From positions 1 to 64,000 of the forward strand of contig SAUG01000125.1 in NCBI GenBank assembly GCA_011316305.1: a stretch of 64,000 nucleotides of DNA, written 5' to 3'. Within the stretch, counting starts at the first letter, position 1; every line of letters starts with the position of its first letter. Shown piece after piece: positions 44,869 through 57,266 of this stretch. The notes beneath the pieces are model-generated. The model did not search any database. It saw only the letters and a list, made by a program, of their open reading frames with translations, and was not told the DNA's origin. This DNA comes from Rusavskia elegans (taxonomy: Eukaryota > Ascomycota > Lecanoromycetes > Teloschistales > Teloschistaceae). The translations under genes and the position numbers were made by a program.

Positions 44869-47665
44869 TCAGATACCCAGCCCGCGAACCAGGAGCCACA
44901 AGATTATCGGAACAATGACATTGTCGTTGCCTCCTGTTAGCACTGCCTCGGTAATACTGGCACCGCTCGCGGCTACCATCACCTTGCAGAAAAACAGCAG
45001 CCACGAATCTCCACTGTCCCCATCCCAGCCCCCGTAGAGCTGCCAGAGCCTTGCGAGACCAAGACCTAGAGTGACTGCAGCTGCAAACGCTGCACTACCT
45101 TCAAGGCTCTTACCTCCACTCCAGCACCATCTCCTTCTTCCGTACCGACGCCCGATCAAGGAAGCCGCCGCATCCCCCATACCAACGCATACTACCCCAC
45201 TGATCATGCTCAGATCCCGGGTTGGGACCTCCCACCCTGGCCATGGCAGCTTTATACTCCTCTCCAGCGAAGCGAGGGACAGCCAGAGAGGTATAGAGCA
45301 TCCAATAAGCAAGAATATGTGAGACACAATCACCGGCCCGCGATGGTCCCGCCCATCCACATACGGAGCCAAGAAGTTCGTCAATGGTCTCGAAAGGGGT
45401 GGTAGTTGCGAAGCTCGAAACAAATCTAGAAGAAGGAAGATTGCCAAAATCAGGGTAAGGGCCAGCGCGACAAATGTTGGATCAACGAAGATCGTGGGCA
45501 GAAACATTACTACCATCATGCCGTGAAAGACCTTCCTTCGCGTGTCGACGTCAGCGAAGCCGCTGAGTCGAAAGACAACGGCAAGGCCTAGACCTATCGT
45601 CGAGATACAGTAAAGACAGATGAGCAGTCGTGTATTGCCTGCTCCCAGACGTCGCCATCGGACCTCTTCTGCCCATCCGTGAATGTTCCTTACGGATACG
45701 TCATTGTTGGGGAGCCGAATCCATTGCTCAAGACCCATTGTCGCAATCGTAGACCTAAAGCTAGGAACGTCGCTGAAGAGGTATCCCAACGCCCAGCCTA
45801 CAGGCTCTTGATGGTGTAAGGCGCTTCTGGCGATGTAAAGCCTGATAGGGAGGGCAATGACCACAATTACCACAGCGTAGACGTACAAAGCAAGAACCCA
45901 TTTGACCGTTGTCGCTTGGGCTTTCGTTAGAGATCGGAAACTCTTGGGTTTGGTCCACAAGTCCGTTAGGTTATGGGACTTCAAGTCCTTTCCAGAATTC
46001 GGATTGGTCGGCCTTGCCCGTCCCGTGTTCAATGGTAGCGTATAACTCCTCTCTCGTCTAGTATCGCCTAGGCTTGTGCTCCAACACCCATCAAGCTGCA
46101 TCGGCAACTGCGGCATGGCGGTTCGAACCTTCGAAAGAAGTCGATCTTCGTTGACATTGCCTGAGCTGAATCCTCTTGGTCTTCTCATGGGTTGCGTTTG
46201 CTCAAAACTTTGCGGCTCGTCACTATCGGAACTTTCAGATGGATCTCCAACAGTGGCCTGGGTAAACCGGTGTGGTAATCTTCTCATTAGTCGTTTCATG
46301 ATTGACCATACACCTGTGTCGGAGCTATGTCTCTGGAATCGCCAAGAAGGAATTCTTGCCAGTGCAACCTCCCACTCCAGAACACGTTGGGAGAAAATGA
46401 ATAACGAAAGCCCTCCGCCCCAGAGAAGTGCCTGGAGTATTATAGCTTGGGGCGATGACGACAAGAAAAGAACATTGATCAGAGAAACAGAGAGCAGTTG
46501 TAGTTCGGAAGGGAGTAAGCTCGTTGTCGTCAGGTAACCTAAGGCAGGAAGGAGAGCTTGATGAAGTGGGTGTAGAAGAGCGAGGATCTCCGGGTTAGCG
46601 ATCAGTCGTACGCTCCTCATCGATAACCCGGCGTCTTTGCCGAGAGATGCGATGGGAAGCACGGACAGCGTCCATTGTACCGATGTATGTCCTGAGAAGC
46701 TATCTTGCAGAGGAACAATCGTGCGCGGCATCGAAGCAATTCCAAGAGAAAGGTTCATCGTCATCAGGATATGATCAGGGGAAAGCAAGGAGCCTGCTAC
46801 AAAGATAGGTAACAAGACAGGATAGAGAAGGGTAGCCGGGTCGAAAGCCGCGGGTATCTGAATAAATTGACGAGACCCTTTAGCGTTCGTAGGCAACCGG
46901 CGGTGATAGTTGAAAAGGCGAAAAGGGTACCACGAATATGTCCCACAAATGATGAGCATTGCAATTGTTACTCCTGGAGAAAGACCGTCAGCCCAAATGT
47001 AATCGGCCACACTCTCGGTGGTTGCTTCTGTGCATACCTTTACGAGTGGGCAGCAAGAGAGTCTTCCAACAGGCAACAGATCCAATGCTTAAAAGCAATA
47101 TCGTCTCGGTCAATCGTCGTATGAGCTCAGCGCGTCTTCTCTTCCTGAACTTGTCCCTAATGGTCAGGGTTTCTTCATCGGTGGAGGTGTGGCTCTGGAG
47201 ACTGGCTCGGCGCTTGAAGGAAGCTTCGAAGGATTCTCTCCGCTTCTCGTCATCCAGATACGAAGGGGTAAGTAATGGACTAGGGGTGCCAATGGCTGCT
47301 TCATTCTTGAGGCCTTTCCGCAGCCTGAGGGGCGGCGCCGGCAGACTCTTCAGTAGCGGGCCGCTCTCGTCATCGGCCTCGGAGCCACTGTCGCTCGGGG
47401 TGGTTGAGTCTTTCCTCCTTTTCCGGCTGTCTGAGTCGAAGAATTCTTTCAAGCGTATGTCATTTCGGGAAGAGGAATTATGGACGGCGCTCGAGTTCGG
47501 GTTGCAATGACCATCAGCTTTTAGTGTAGCTGAGAATGCTCCTGGATGCCGTTGGGCATATTGATGGGGTGACCTTGAAAGACGAGGAGGGGCTTCGAGG
47601 GCATATGTTCCGCGGTCCGGAGCATTATCAATGCCTAGTACGGGACCTTCGATGCTTTTGGACAT
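44869..47665 (-). CDS. SEC59: Dolichol kinase
   Basis: The ER-membrane enzyme that phosphorylates dolichol with CTP to give dolichyl phosphate, the lipid carrier for N-glycosylation, O-mannosylation and GPI anchors. Minus-strand exons 47665-47038 and 46973-44869 give 910 aa. The first about 190 residues are a soluble, Ser/Arg-rich N-terminal extension typical of filamentous fungi. Many hydrophobic segments follow. The catalytic, CTP-binding region near the C-terminus reads VCVGMGDAAASLIGRRYG and WSGGKSLEGS. It ends in more hydrophobic segments (VIVPIILWLLVRGLGI). The intron (GTATGC..CTCCAG, CTGAC branch, phase 1) joins LLPTRKG to VTIAMLIICGTY. The next gene upstream on the same strand is DPH6. 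Confidence 0.94.
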
Positions 47666-48073
47666 ATCGAGCGTTAAGCTGCAACGTCATGTGGTCCCAG
47701 CTAGCACAGCTATGTTGTGTCGGCATCCATCTCAATCGTCGTCCTGCCGGGAAGCCACAATGTTCTTGATCCAGCGGAGGATGGTGGCGTTGGGGAATAT
47801 GTTGAGGCGACATTCTAGCATGTGAGTTTGATGTTGAGCTGACGACTACTGTAAGGTCCCAAGCCTCGTAAGGCTGAAAGCCACCCACTGCGCCCCCTGA
47901 ATGAATGATCAATCGACCCAACCAGACTGGCCTGGGCCTAGCGCTTGTGGGAACCAAATTTCGAGGTCCTCGGGGTACGCAAGTAGATAAAAGTATAGTA
48001 TCAGTGGCTTGCATGACGGTAGCAGACGGGTGGCCCTGTATTTCAGGTAAAGTGTTATGGAGCATTTGCTCTT
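47666..48073. other. Spacer between DPH6 and SEC59
   Basis: About 410 bp. A frame of 145 codons on the minus strand (47628-48065) covers most of it but overlaps the SEC59 start in another frame and shows no family features, so it is not called a gene. Confidence 0.55.
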
Positions 48074-50482
48074 CTATCTATGTACCTCCCTTTCATATTC
48101 CACTACGATTGCTGCAGATAATTCATCACCTTGAACATTCCAGACGCTTCTGCAAGGTACCATTTGCGCTCTGAATCTTTTCATATTAAGTTCGTGAGAT
48201 GTATAGATCGTCCGATTTCCGTCGGCGGTCCTTGATCCATTGCATCTCTTAAGCAGCAGAGAAATCGTCGATTCTATCTGGTTATACATGTCGTGCTCCG
48301 TCGACGAAGTTCGGATCCCAATTAACCCAGAAACCTTCGTATTATTGACCATGGAACACGCAGTGATCGAGTTGCCACCGTCCCAGATGGTTTCGAAGAA
48401 CTTGACAGCGGCTCGGGACGCACCAAGGCCTTGCCATTCTATCTGACTACTACGCGGAAGTTGAGCAACCTCAACAGTAAAGAATGGGGGAACCACTGGA
48501 TAGCCATTCGATATTTCCGCCCCGCTATCTGGAATAATCGAAAGGCATGAGAAGTCTGGTAGGACTTCGTTCCCTTGGCCAGTCATGAAGCTCCGGCCAT
48601 CTATGCACTGCTCGTTCCACACATCGAATCCAGTATCATCCGTCGGTGTTGATCTCCCAGTGACTCCACCATGTCTCTCGGGGACGTGAATCTTCATCCA
48701 CGCCAATGCGGCGATGGACGCTTTGACCTTGATATCATCCTCGCCAGCAACAACGAAAGCAATAGCACCCACCCACCAGGAAACATCCATGGCTTTACCA
48801 ACCCGCCACAGGTGCTGCAAAGCCAGAGTGGTCTGCAATCGGAACGATGCTATATCCTGCTCACTTTGGGATTCTTCTGATCTCATCCGCGTCACGATTT
48901 CCATCGAGGACGGAACAAGGGGAATCTGTCCAGCGACATATACGACCGCCGGTGCATCGTCGTCATTTTCTAGCCGGACGGAAGTTGCCTGGGAATAGGG
49001 GCCGATGTTTGCTGGAGCCCAGTATGATATAGATTGTACATGTAGATGCTGACGAGCTACGTCTGGACCCAGGGCAACCACCACAAAGACCATGACATTC
49101 ACCCCCGGCGGTAGCGTGTCTCCACAGGCTACGGTAACCCTTGCTGGAGGGTTCGGTCTGGTACCGAACAGCTCGGCGTACTTTTGGTTGACTGCCTGAA
49201 AATCATCCATGGAACGGAGTAGAATAGTCGTGAAAACAATATCAGCCGTTGAACGATGGACTTCATGTTCCAAGAGAGATCCCAAGATTCGATTTATGTC
49301 TTCCATTTGTGCCTGAGTGCTGTCTTTGACATGTGAGGCGGAAAGATTTGATATGTGTGTCGTCCATCTACCGGTGCAGATGTGATATCTGTCCACCCAG
49401 TCACACTGCATTAAAGATGGTTTCTCGACGGACGGTCCCAGCTTCCATGCAGGCGTATGGTTTCTCTCTTGATCAAGTGTTTCCAGCAGCTCTTCGAAAG
49501 CCTCATCGAGCCGGTTCGGTATTCGTAACTTCTCCAGCCAGCCCGTATCATCAGCTCTCCGCCTCTTCGGCCGCACACTCGTCCCTCCCATAAAAGTTAA
49601 TGAAGCCTCTCCACCTCCTCCTCTCACAATCTTCCTCTGCTCCACTCCCACCTCTATGGCCCCCTCAAAGAAATCCGCCGGTCCATCAACCACAAGCGTC
49701 TCAAATTCTCCCCCTTCACCCAGCACACTCCCCCCAAACCGCTTCATCGCCTTCGCTATCTTCCTCCTCGTAGCTTCCGCACACACATTCTCCCACAGTA
49801 AATCTTCGTCCAGTCCTCCCGAAGCAATTTTCACAATCCTAGCATCTATCCCGACAGCAGCCATATCCTCCAGCAACCCCCCATCCCTCGGTATCGGTGT
49901 CGGTAGTTCGGGGTATTGCCACAAATATGCCAACGGGACCAAGTTCATGCGCAGAGCCACAGACTCAATGCGAGTCCGTTGATAGCTCGAGAGTATAGCA
50001 CCCGAGCAAACGGCATTAGCTTCCGGGTAATCTGCCTTGATGCGTTGGAGAAGGATCATCATTGACTCCGTCTCATCGTCAACATCCAAAGTCGCAGCGG
50101 ACGATCCAATCCCATCAACATCGTGATACGCAGTAGAGTATTCTTTCGCTCGATTGACGGCCGTGCCACGGATCTCCTGTCGATACAGCGGTAGAGAGAG
50201 GATCTCTGCATACAAGGGTATCAAAGTGTGACCGACAGTTTGGTACATGAAACTATTCAGGTCGGAGTCCTCGTTGTGTGTAGGAGGGGTTGGAGGGTAC
50301 AGGTTTGCTAGAGCTTTGATCCGATGGCCGTTCGCCTGGCAGTGAAGTAATGAGAAGAAGGAGTCTTTGCCTCCGGATATGAGACCGATGACATTTAGGT
50401 TCTGATTCATATCCAGCTGCTGATTGATTTACTAGTTCTAAACCCGCGACGTGTTCATTGTGGAAACGAGACTTACGGACAT
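48074..50482 (-). CDS. DPH6: Diphthine-ammonia ligase Dph6 with RidA-like C-terminal domains
   Basis: Catalyses the last step of diphthamide formation on elongation factor 2: ATP-dependent amidation of diphthine. The main exon is 50416-48074; a 6-nt first exon (50482-50477, ATG TCC) spliced by GTAAGT..CAGCAG gives MSLDMNQNLNVIGL and 782 aa. If that is wrong, translation starts at 50410 (778 aa). The N-terminal PP-loop is SGGKDSFFSLLHC. The Dph6 mark GEGGEFETLVVDGP is near residue 240. The C-terminal half holds two RidA/YjgF-like domains, including NIGPYSQATSV, an arrangement known for fungal and plant Dph6. A DNA stretch of over 2.3 kb without introns is unusual among its neighbours. Confidence 0.93.
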
Positions 50483-51089
50483 TTTCGATGGCTATGATAG
50501 CTTTTGGAGGCTGGTTTTTTAATACGGCGAACGACGTCTGGGTACGTGAATTTGGGAATGTTGCGTTGGATTGCGAACGTCATGTCAAGCTGGCTTGTGA
50601 CGGGTGGAATTGTGTCCGAGGTACCTCACGTTTCCAGTATCACTGCAAAATCAATAGTCACTTGCACACATGCTATGAAGGTATCGGTTTGTTGATGCGA
50701 TGTGTCCGGCACAACAGCTAAGCAAGCCAGATAAAAGTAGATACAAAGAAGACAAATGTAGATGCAAGGCCTCATACCAACATGCCTTTAAGAACAAATA
50801 CAAGTGAACAGCAGTCTAATGCACCGGCAAGCCTCTATGAATTTGTGGCATCCACAAGAATCCTCCACAGAGAAACCGCCGTTCCAAAACCTGCTGATGT
50901 TGAAAGCAAACGCCTCTTTTGATACAGCCGAATCTTGCCGAGACTGCTCCTCGACAAGATTGAAGCAAGGACTTTTGGACCACCATCACGTCGCGCTCCT
51001 AGCGGACGGCCGCATCGCTTCGTGATCACGTTGAAAAATATAATACAGTCTTCTTGAATTGGGAGATTTGAAGGAAAAGTTTCATGTCG
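50483..51089. other. Region between the Msn2-type gene and DPH6
   Basis: About 600 bp holding the 3' flank of the Msn2-type gene and the DPH6 promoter. No other feature was recognised. Confidence 0.6.
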
Positions 51090-53037
51090 TTATTCCTCCC
51101 GCTTGCGTTTCTTCGGTGTTTTGGAGTTCTCGACGGATGGAGCAGGGCTGGTACTGTCTCGGACGGAGTTGGACCCCGAAGAGCTACCCGAAGCGTTCGC
51201 TGCTGCAGCGGCAGCTTCAAACAGAACGGATCCAAGTGCACCCGCCTCGCTTTCCTCCGTCGATGTTGCTTTGTCACTCGGAGGCATTTCGCCTTCCTCA
51301 AGGACACCCATGACCATGGCGCCGGTACCATGAGTTCGCGCGTGCTGGGTAAGATTGTCGCTCCGGGAGAATTTTTTACCACAATCGTTGCACTCGAATG
51401 GTTTATCATGGGTGTGGAGTGATCGGTAGTGGCGCTTCAGGTGTTCCTGGCGGCGAAAACGTCGAGAGCAAAGAGTGCAAACGAATTGCTTCGATGGATC
51501 CTCTGTCAAAGACTGCTTGCGACCTCGACGGCTGACTGGCTGAGAAGCAGCGGCAGGGGTACCAGTGCTGGAAGCGGCTGGGTTTGTGTCCGATGAGCCT
51601 GAGTTGCTTTCTTGGACCGATGAGTTCTGCTGCTGGCCGGAGGTTTGTTGCGGGGAAGGGCCCTCCTCTGCGGATTGGGTGGTGTCTGAGGCCTTGGAAT
51701 CGGCTGAGACCAGGATCTTGCTTGCTGCAGCCTTCTTGGGTGCGCTTCGCTTCTTGGGCTTCATTTTGCGGGATTCGCTATCTGAGGAACGGCGTGAATC
51801 TGGAGAACTTGGTAGAGATACACGGGCTGTATTGTCCTGGTTGTCAAAGTCGTCGAAGCTATCCTCACTCAACAGGTCTTCGTCGTCGAAAGAAAGCAGC
51901 TCTGAGCGCTGCCTCTTGTTGTCGCTGTAGGCCACGGCCTCGCTGGGTGAAGGCTGGGTGAGATCGGTGATGAACCCGTTTTCGGAGTCGAAATCGGACA
52001 AGGTGTCGAAAGCGGCGATGCTTCCGAGAGTGGTGGCTCCCAATGAGTCGAACGAGTTGGTGAAGTGAGACTCGGGTTTTGTCAGGGTCAGATGAGTGCT
52101 GAGATCGAATTTTCGTTCGTCATGGTCCCCTGAGGAGAGCGATTGCAGGTTTACAGTGGTTGTGGTGAAACTGCTGTTTGGTGAATTGACAAACAATTCG
52201 CGAGGATCGCAAAAGTCGAAATCGCTCTTGCCAGAAATTGTTGAGGGTGGGACAGGCGATGGTGAGGGTGAAAGTGATGGGCAAGAAGATTCAAGAGATA
52301 GGAGATCCGATTGTTGGCGGGCGGCCGCTAACGAAGACGGGTTAATGAAAACTGCCACCAATGAATTAACGGCTTTTTCTCCACTTTTACTATCATTGTC
52401 ACATGGCGACATGGAGATATCCGTTATCGCTCAAGTGCATCAGATACTATCACGTACCTGGGCTCAAAGGTGGAGAACCGCAACGAGTCCAATCCCCGCC
52501 AGCGAGGATTTCGGTTTGCACTTCTCCTTCACATCCTTCCTTCACACCCTCCAGATTGTCGATCGGAAGCCGGCCTGCGGAAATAGGCGTAGGTAGGATT
52601 CCGCACGTCGACGGAGGACTGTTGACAGTGCTTGCAGATACGGAAAGGGGAGGTGTCGATGGATAGACAAATAGATCGGGAGTGCTGCACTCGGTATTCA
52701 ATGACAGCGATAGTCCGTCGTTGTTATGAAGGAAAGCCGGTCGCTGATGCAGAGGTCGCGGCGATGCAACGGGTGTATTGAATGACTGCAAGGCCATGGC
52801 AGTCTTGGGAGGTAGATATACCGGAGAGGCTGACGAAGCCTGTCTTCCATACATCATCTGGGGATGACCGAGGGCCATCATGTCTGCATGGTACATGTGC
52901 TGCGGGAAGAGCTGCATTGAGTATCCTTCGCAGTCTGCACTGGGACGTTGAGAGAAATGGCCCGGCTCCGGATTATAATAAAAGAAAGGCGATTGCCCCA
53001 AGCTTCGATGAGCAGGTCCAGTGTGTGGTGAGTCCAT
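51090..53037 (-). CDS. C2H2 stress-response transcription factor (Msn2/Seb1/MsnA type)
   Basis: Nuclear regulator expected to bind stress elements (AGGGG). Minus-strand exons 53037-52458 and 52351-51090 give 613 aa. Two adjacent C2H2 fingers lie at about 483-507 and 512-534. The first has [17 protein letters not shown], and the second has [17 protein letters not shown], the [18 protein letters not shown] contacts of Msn2-type factors. The N-terminus ([17 protein letters not shown]) also fits filamentous-fungal members. A Ser/Thr/Asp-rich middle part probably activates transcription, and the C-terminus ends in a basic KKRKREE. The ATG at 53037 matches family starts; an in-frame ATG at 53154 would add 39 residues. 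A 64-codon upstream frame (53379-53185) and a very long upstream intergenic region suggest leader-based regulation. Confidence 0.88.
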
Positions 53038-53184
53038 CTTGAGATGCACTAGGTATGTCTTTGCAACGAAACCGTCAACCCTGCTCGTATCTGCCCGCGA
53101 TGTGACGGAAAAACACCGACCTGGATTTAGACCACACAGGCTGAAACACTTCAAATGTGCTCCTTTAGAGTTGTCGTCGTAATC

Positions 53185-53379
53185 TCAAGTCAAGGAAATC
53201 GGGGAGAAGGAAGGTTCGGTCAACAGATGACGGGGGTATCTGTCTAATATGTTTATGAATCGGCTATTGGTTGGTATGTTTGATACAGGTGAGACTGATG
53301 TCGTGATGCTGGAGGCGGATGCCGGAATGAATGACTGGTAGGTTTTGGAAAGGGTCGGTAAAGAGTGAACCCTGGTCAA
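53185..53379 (-). promoter_or_regulatory. Upstream open reading frame before the Msn2-type gene
   Basis: A 64-codon frame begins with ATG at 53379 and ends 147 bp before the likely start codon at 53037. It would lie in the mRNA leader if transcription starts further upstream. The peptide is Ser/Thr/Pro-rich without a domain. A role in translation control is inferred from position only. Confidence 0.35.
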
Positions 53380-56300
53380 GTGTGTTCAAAAAGGAAAAAA
53401 GAACAAGAAAACGGATAGAAAAGAAAGAGGTGATAGGCAACGAGACAAGAGGATGAACCTGTTGATGGATATGGAAGAATGAGCGTCAGGGCACGAGGCG
53501 GGTAAATTAATACATGCTGGACTCGGCCAGTTAGCTAGAGGATGTGCAAAAACCCAAAAGACTCTAAGACTGCCTAGACTTGGAGACGAATAAGAGCTAA
53601 CGGTGCGGATTCTGTATGGGGATACGGGAAGGAATCGAATGGCGCAGTCCCCACTGTCTATCCCGGTCGCATGATGGTGCGTGACGGTAATGCCAGAAAG
53701 GCATCACACTACTTTGCACAATTTCCAGCGGTGCCTGTGCCCACCAACGCCCTCTGTGCCTGGCTGATACAAAGCGGCGGTACTAGGCCGCGCGGAGGAC
53801 TGGACGAAAAGGCTAATGAATGATGCCGTCAGACAAGCGTCGGAGACACCACGGCTGCAAAGGGAAAGATCTGGCAACGGGAAATTAAGACCGACGCGTC
53901 CATGCCATCAAGCGGTAAGACACCAAACTTGGGTGTGTCAGGACGGAACCGGACTCGCTGGCTTCTGCGTGAAGTGGCCATGCAACACTGACCTCTCGCG
54001 CTACCCGATGGTACAGGTAAACCGACGACGGAGATTCGTGCGTCTTTGTGGGCCAGGATTTGGAGTACAGGGAGGTAAAGGAGCTCTGTACCAGAGCACG
54101 ATGCAATGCGAGGAGGACTCACCGTGTCAAAGCCCCAGGACTGTGTCTGCCCATCGGAAGGGGAGGAACCAGTACCCAGTGTACTGTAGCAATTGATTGG
54201 TGTACTACTACCATTCGGAGTTTCTTATTCGGTCTGACGAGTCATCATGCTTTCTTTGCCTCGGGCCTTGACTTTGGGTGGCGAGAGTGGCTGTTCGCCG
54301 CCCGCCAATAAAAATAGTTGATGGATAGAGGATCTTGGATGCCTTTTTTCACCATTCATCAGGTGTCCAGTATCCGCCTGGAGAGAGAGAGACTACTCCA
54401 GGCGCCAGCTGGTCACGGAAAGCGTCATCTCCGTCCGGAGCAGAGTGATGATGGATACGATATCTCAACGATCAATAAATGTAGAAGCGCTTGACACCAC
54501 CCTATCGATAAGTGCAGCGGGGGGTCACATAATCACATTGCTGTTCCCTACCGTCAGGCGGCATAGAGAACACGTCTTTACGGCGCATAGAAAAAGTATG
54601 GGTGGTCAGTGTGTCATCGCATGTACAGATGTAGACATGGCAGCAAAGTATGCGGCAGGCATCATCATGTGTGCTGTTCCATATTATTATCGTTCTTCGC
54701 ATCCATCTTCTGACTTTGCGGTCCGAAGGGTCCAGATGCATTGGCAGACCAGATGGAATCATCATCAGTCGTCCCTTGGTATCCACGTCCCAATCATGCC
54801 CTTGTGACATGACATTTTCGTCGTACATGCTGATACAGCCCTTCCCGTTTATCGATTGTGTGTTATCATGTCCACACACTTTTGTGCGCATGCATGCAGA
54901 CGTGCATGGAGTGTCACACACAATTGAAACTTGCCAAAGATAGATTCATCTTCCGATAGGCAAGAGATCGAGCACCTTTGCGGACAAGTCTCCTTGCCGC
55001 TTTGATTGCATGACCCTGTCGTCACCCTGCAGCGGCTGGGGTTTTGTGCAAGCTAAATGTAAGTGTGTACTCACACCTTTCATAACGCCTCTGCTAGCAA
55101 GGTTGTTTCCAACGTTACTAGACGGGACGGGATAAGACCGCCAATCGAGACTGCAAGGTTCTTTGATGAGGCTAACGCAGGTACGACGCAGGTACGGCCG
55201 CCCCTCTTCTATGCGATACGTAAAACTGTTTGAAAGGCCTTTGCGGGGCAACCAAACGTGGTGTGGGAGTGATTTTCCACGTTGACGGCTGAATTTCCCT
55301 CTTTTTCGAAATCGGAAATCCTGCTGTTCTCTCTATACAGTAGCGTCGAATCTTTTGCTTTTCGTGACTCTGCATGATACAATAATGCACAGCGACAACG
55401 ATAATAACGACGGTCTAGCAACGACGATGATACTGTAAGACCCACCTGAAAGTTCGCTTCGCTCTGGATCACACTTGTGGCTCAAAACCGGCGTTGGGGA
55501 AGCGTTGTGAAAGAGTGGTGTCTTCATATCAAGGAACCTAGTCGTGCTTTTTGACACTGCTACTACTAGTAGTAAGCAATAGTAATTGCATAACAAAGTC
55601 TTGAAGAAGCATGCATGGATCATGACTGGAGTACTGGCAGATCAGTTCTTGGCGCATTAACCATCTTGAATCGATAAAGAGGCCGAGGCGCTGCTGCTGA
55701 CGTCAGTGATTGGACAGAAATTGCAAAACGTTTTCATAATTAAACCGTCTTGATCCCTGCAACCCTGGAGGCTCGGAATTATTATTGAAGTTGGGGAGCT
55801 GAAGGTCTGGATTCAATGATAATGTGATCTCTTCGGACTCACAATAATAATATGAACGTCCGGGTTGGAGAGATTGAGCATTATCATAGCGATTGGTGCT
55901 AGTCATCATAATGCCTTATCGCGGCCTCGTGGGAAGCATGGGGAAAGACCTACTAAGGGAGCCAAGTCTCCCATGCCGTCACAGCAGCTAGATCTATACC
56001 AAAGCGAACCCACGTGTGAGGGAATGTTGATCTGGGTCAGAAATCGAAGCCATCTAAGACGGCTAAGACAAACTAGTCCTGGATGCTGCATCCTAAGTTC
56101 CTAACAGATAATCCAGAATCAGCCGCGTGAATTGACCTGACGGCAACACCTCTTACCTCTGCTCTAAGCGATATTTCTTGGGGCAGAATTTTGCGAAAGA
56201 AGTAGCAGCATTGGGACCAGGGGCTTATCATCTCTAGACCAGGCAAAATAGTACCGACTCTACTCACAATCCAACCCCCGGTCCCCCATCGTAACCCTTT

Positions 56301-57266
56301 CTAGCTTCAAATCTCAAATCTGAGAACACGTTAGCAATAGTGACCAATTTAGTGTCAGAAGATCGCGAGACTGACCAGAAGCCACATGGAATAACGATCG
56401 ACCACACGGAAATCCTAGCTCAGATATGGTACCTGACGATCACAACGACAAAAAGTCCGAGACATCAACCACCCAGCGGTCCCCGCACGGTAAGATCCAC
56501 TCACCACGTGTGCCCCTGGACTCTTTTCGTTTCTCTCTAGAGTAGTCTGTGCGAAGCAAGCCTTCTGTTGAGCACGGCCAACAAAAGGATCATCCCCCTG
56601 AAGCAATTCGCCTGACGCTCGTCGTACGTACTAGAGAATGTTACTCCAGTCACATCCCTCAATTATGAACTCCGCAAGCGTGATGTGACATATCCTGTTT
56701 GAGCGTCCGATTGGTGGACGGTTCATGCAATAAACATATGGAACGTCGGAGTCGGCGAAACGGAAAATACATTTTGCGTGTGTGACCCAAGATTATATCA
56801 AAGGTCTTACATCAATGTTGATCTGGCCAAGCCTTCATTGACAGTTGCTTTCTCCCCAGAATGAGAACATATCGCAAGCCAAATCTGCAGATTCAAGGCC
56901 TGGATGTTATCCTAAAAGAGAGATATAAGATCTAGGGAACTGGTTTCAGCGTCTCTCAAACTCTGGCGAACGACTGCTTTTAGTAGCATCTCAAACGCCA
57001 TCTGCATTTCGGAGATGGAATGAAGGGTTAAAGTTAGCAAGCACCAGAAGCAGGGGCTATGTACACTTGTGTACCTGGCTGAACGTTAAATCAAGTCGCA
57101 CCTTGCAGTGATCCATTTCCCAAGGCTTGAAAGACTTCGAGCAAAAAGCGTCATTGCTCCTATGTTAAAGGGAATCCTGGAGCTTTTAAAATGCAATGGG
57201 GAATTGAAGACAGCGCGATGGTCTGAGTGAAAAAGACCTAGAAGTAGACAAAGAGTCGTTGACTGT
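53380..57266. other. Long gene-free region upstream of the Msn2-type gene
   Basis: About 3.9 kb with no convincing protein gene, the longest gene-free stretch outside the RIP block. Composition is ordinary, not RIP-like. Overlapping frames at 54445-54807 (+) and 54502-54921 (-) lack codon or domain signals. AT-rich tracts and short palindromes occur near 55300-55900. It may hold a long 5' leader, distal regulatory DNA or a non-coding RNA; none can be shown from sequence alone. Confidence 0.5.

Noticed and set aside
47628..48065. 145-codon frame on the minus strand between DPH6 and SEC59
   Set aside because: It overlaps the start of SEC59 in another frame, has no recognisable domain and no splice structure.
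54445..54921. Overlapping frames of 120 (+) and 139 (-) codons
   Set aside because: They sit on opposite strands of the same DNA, lack any family resemblance and show no intron signals; neither is supported as a gene.
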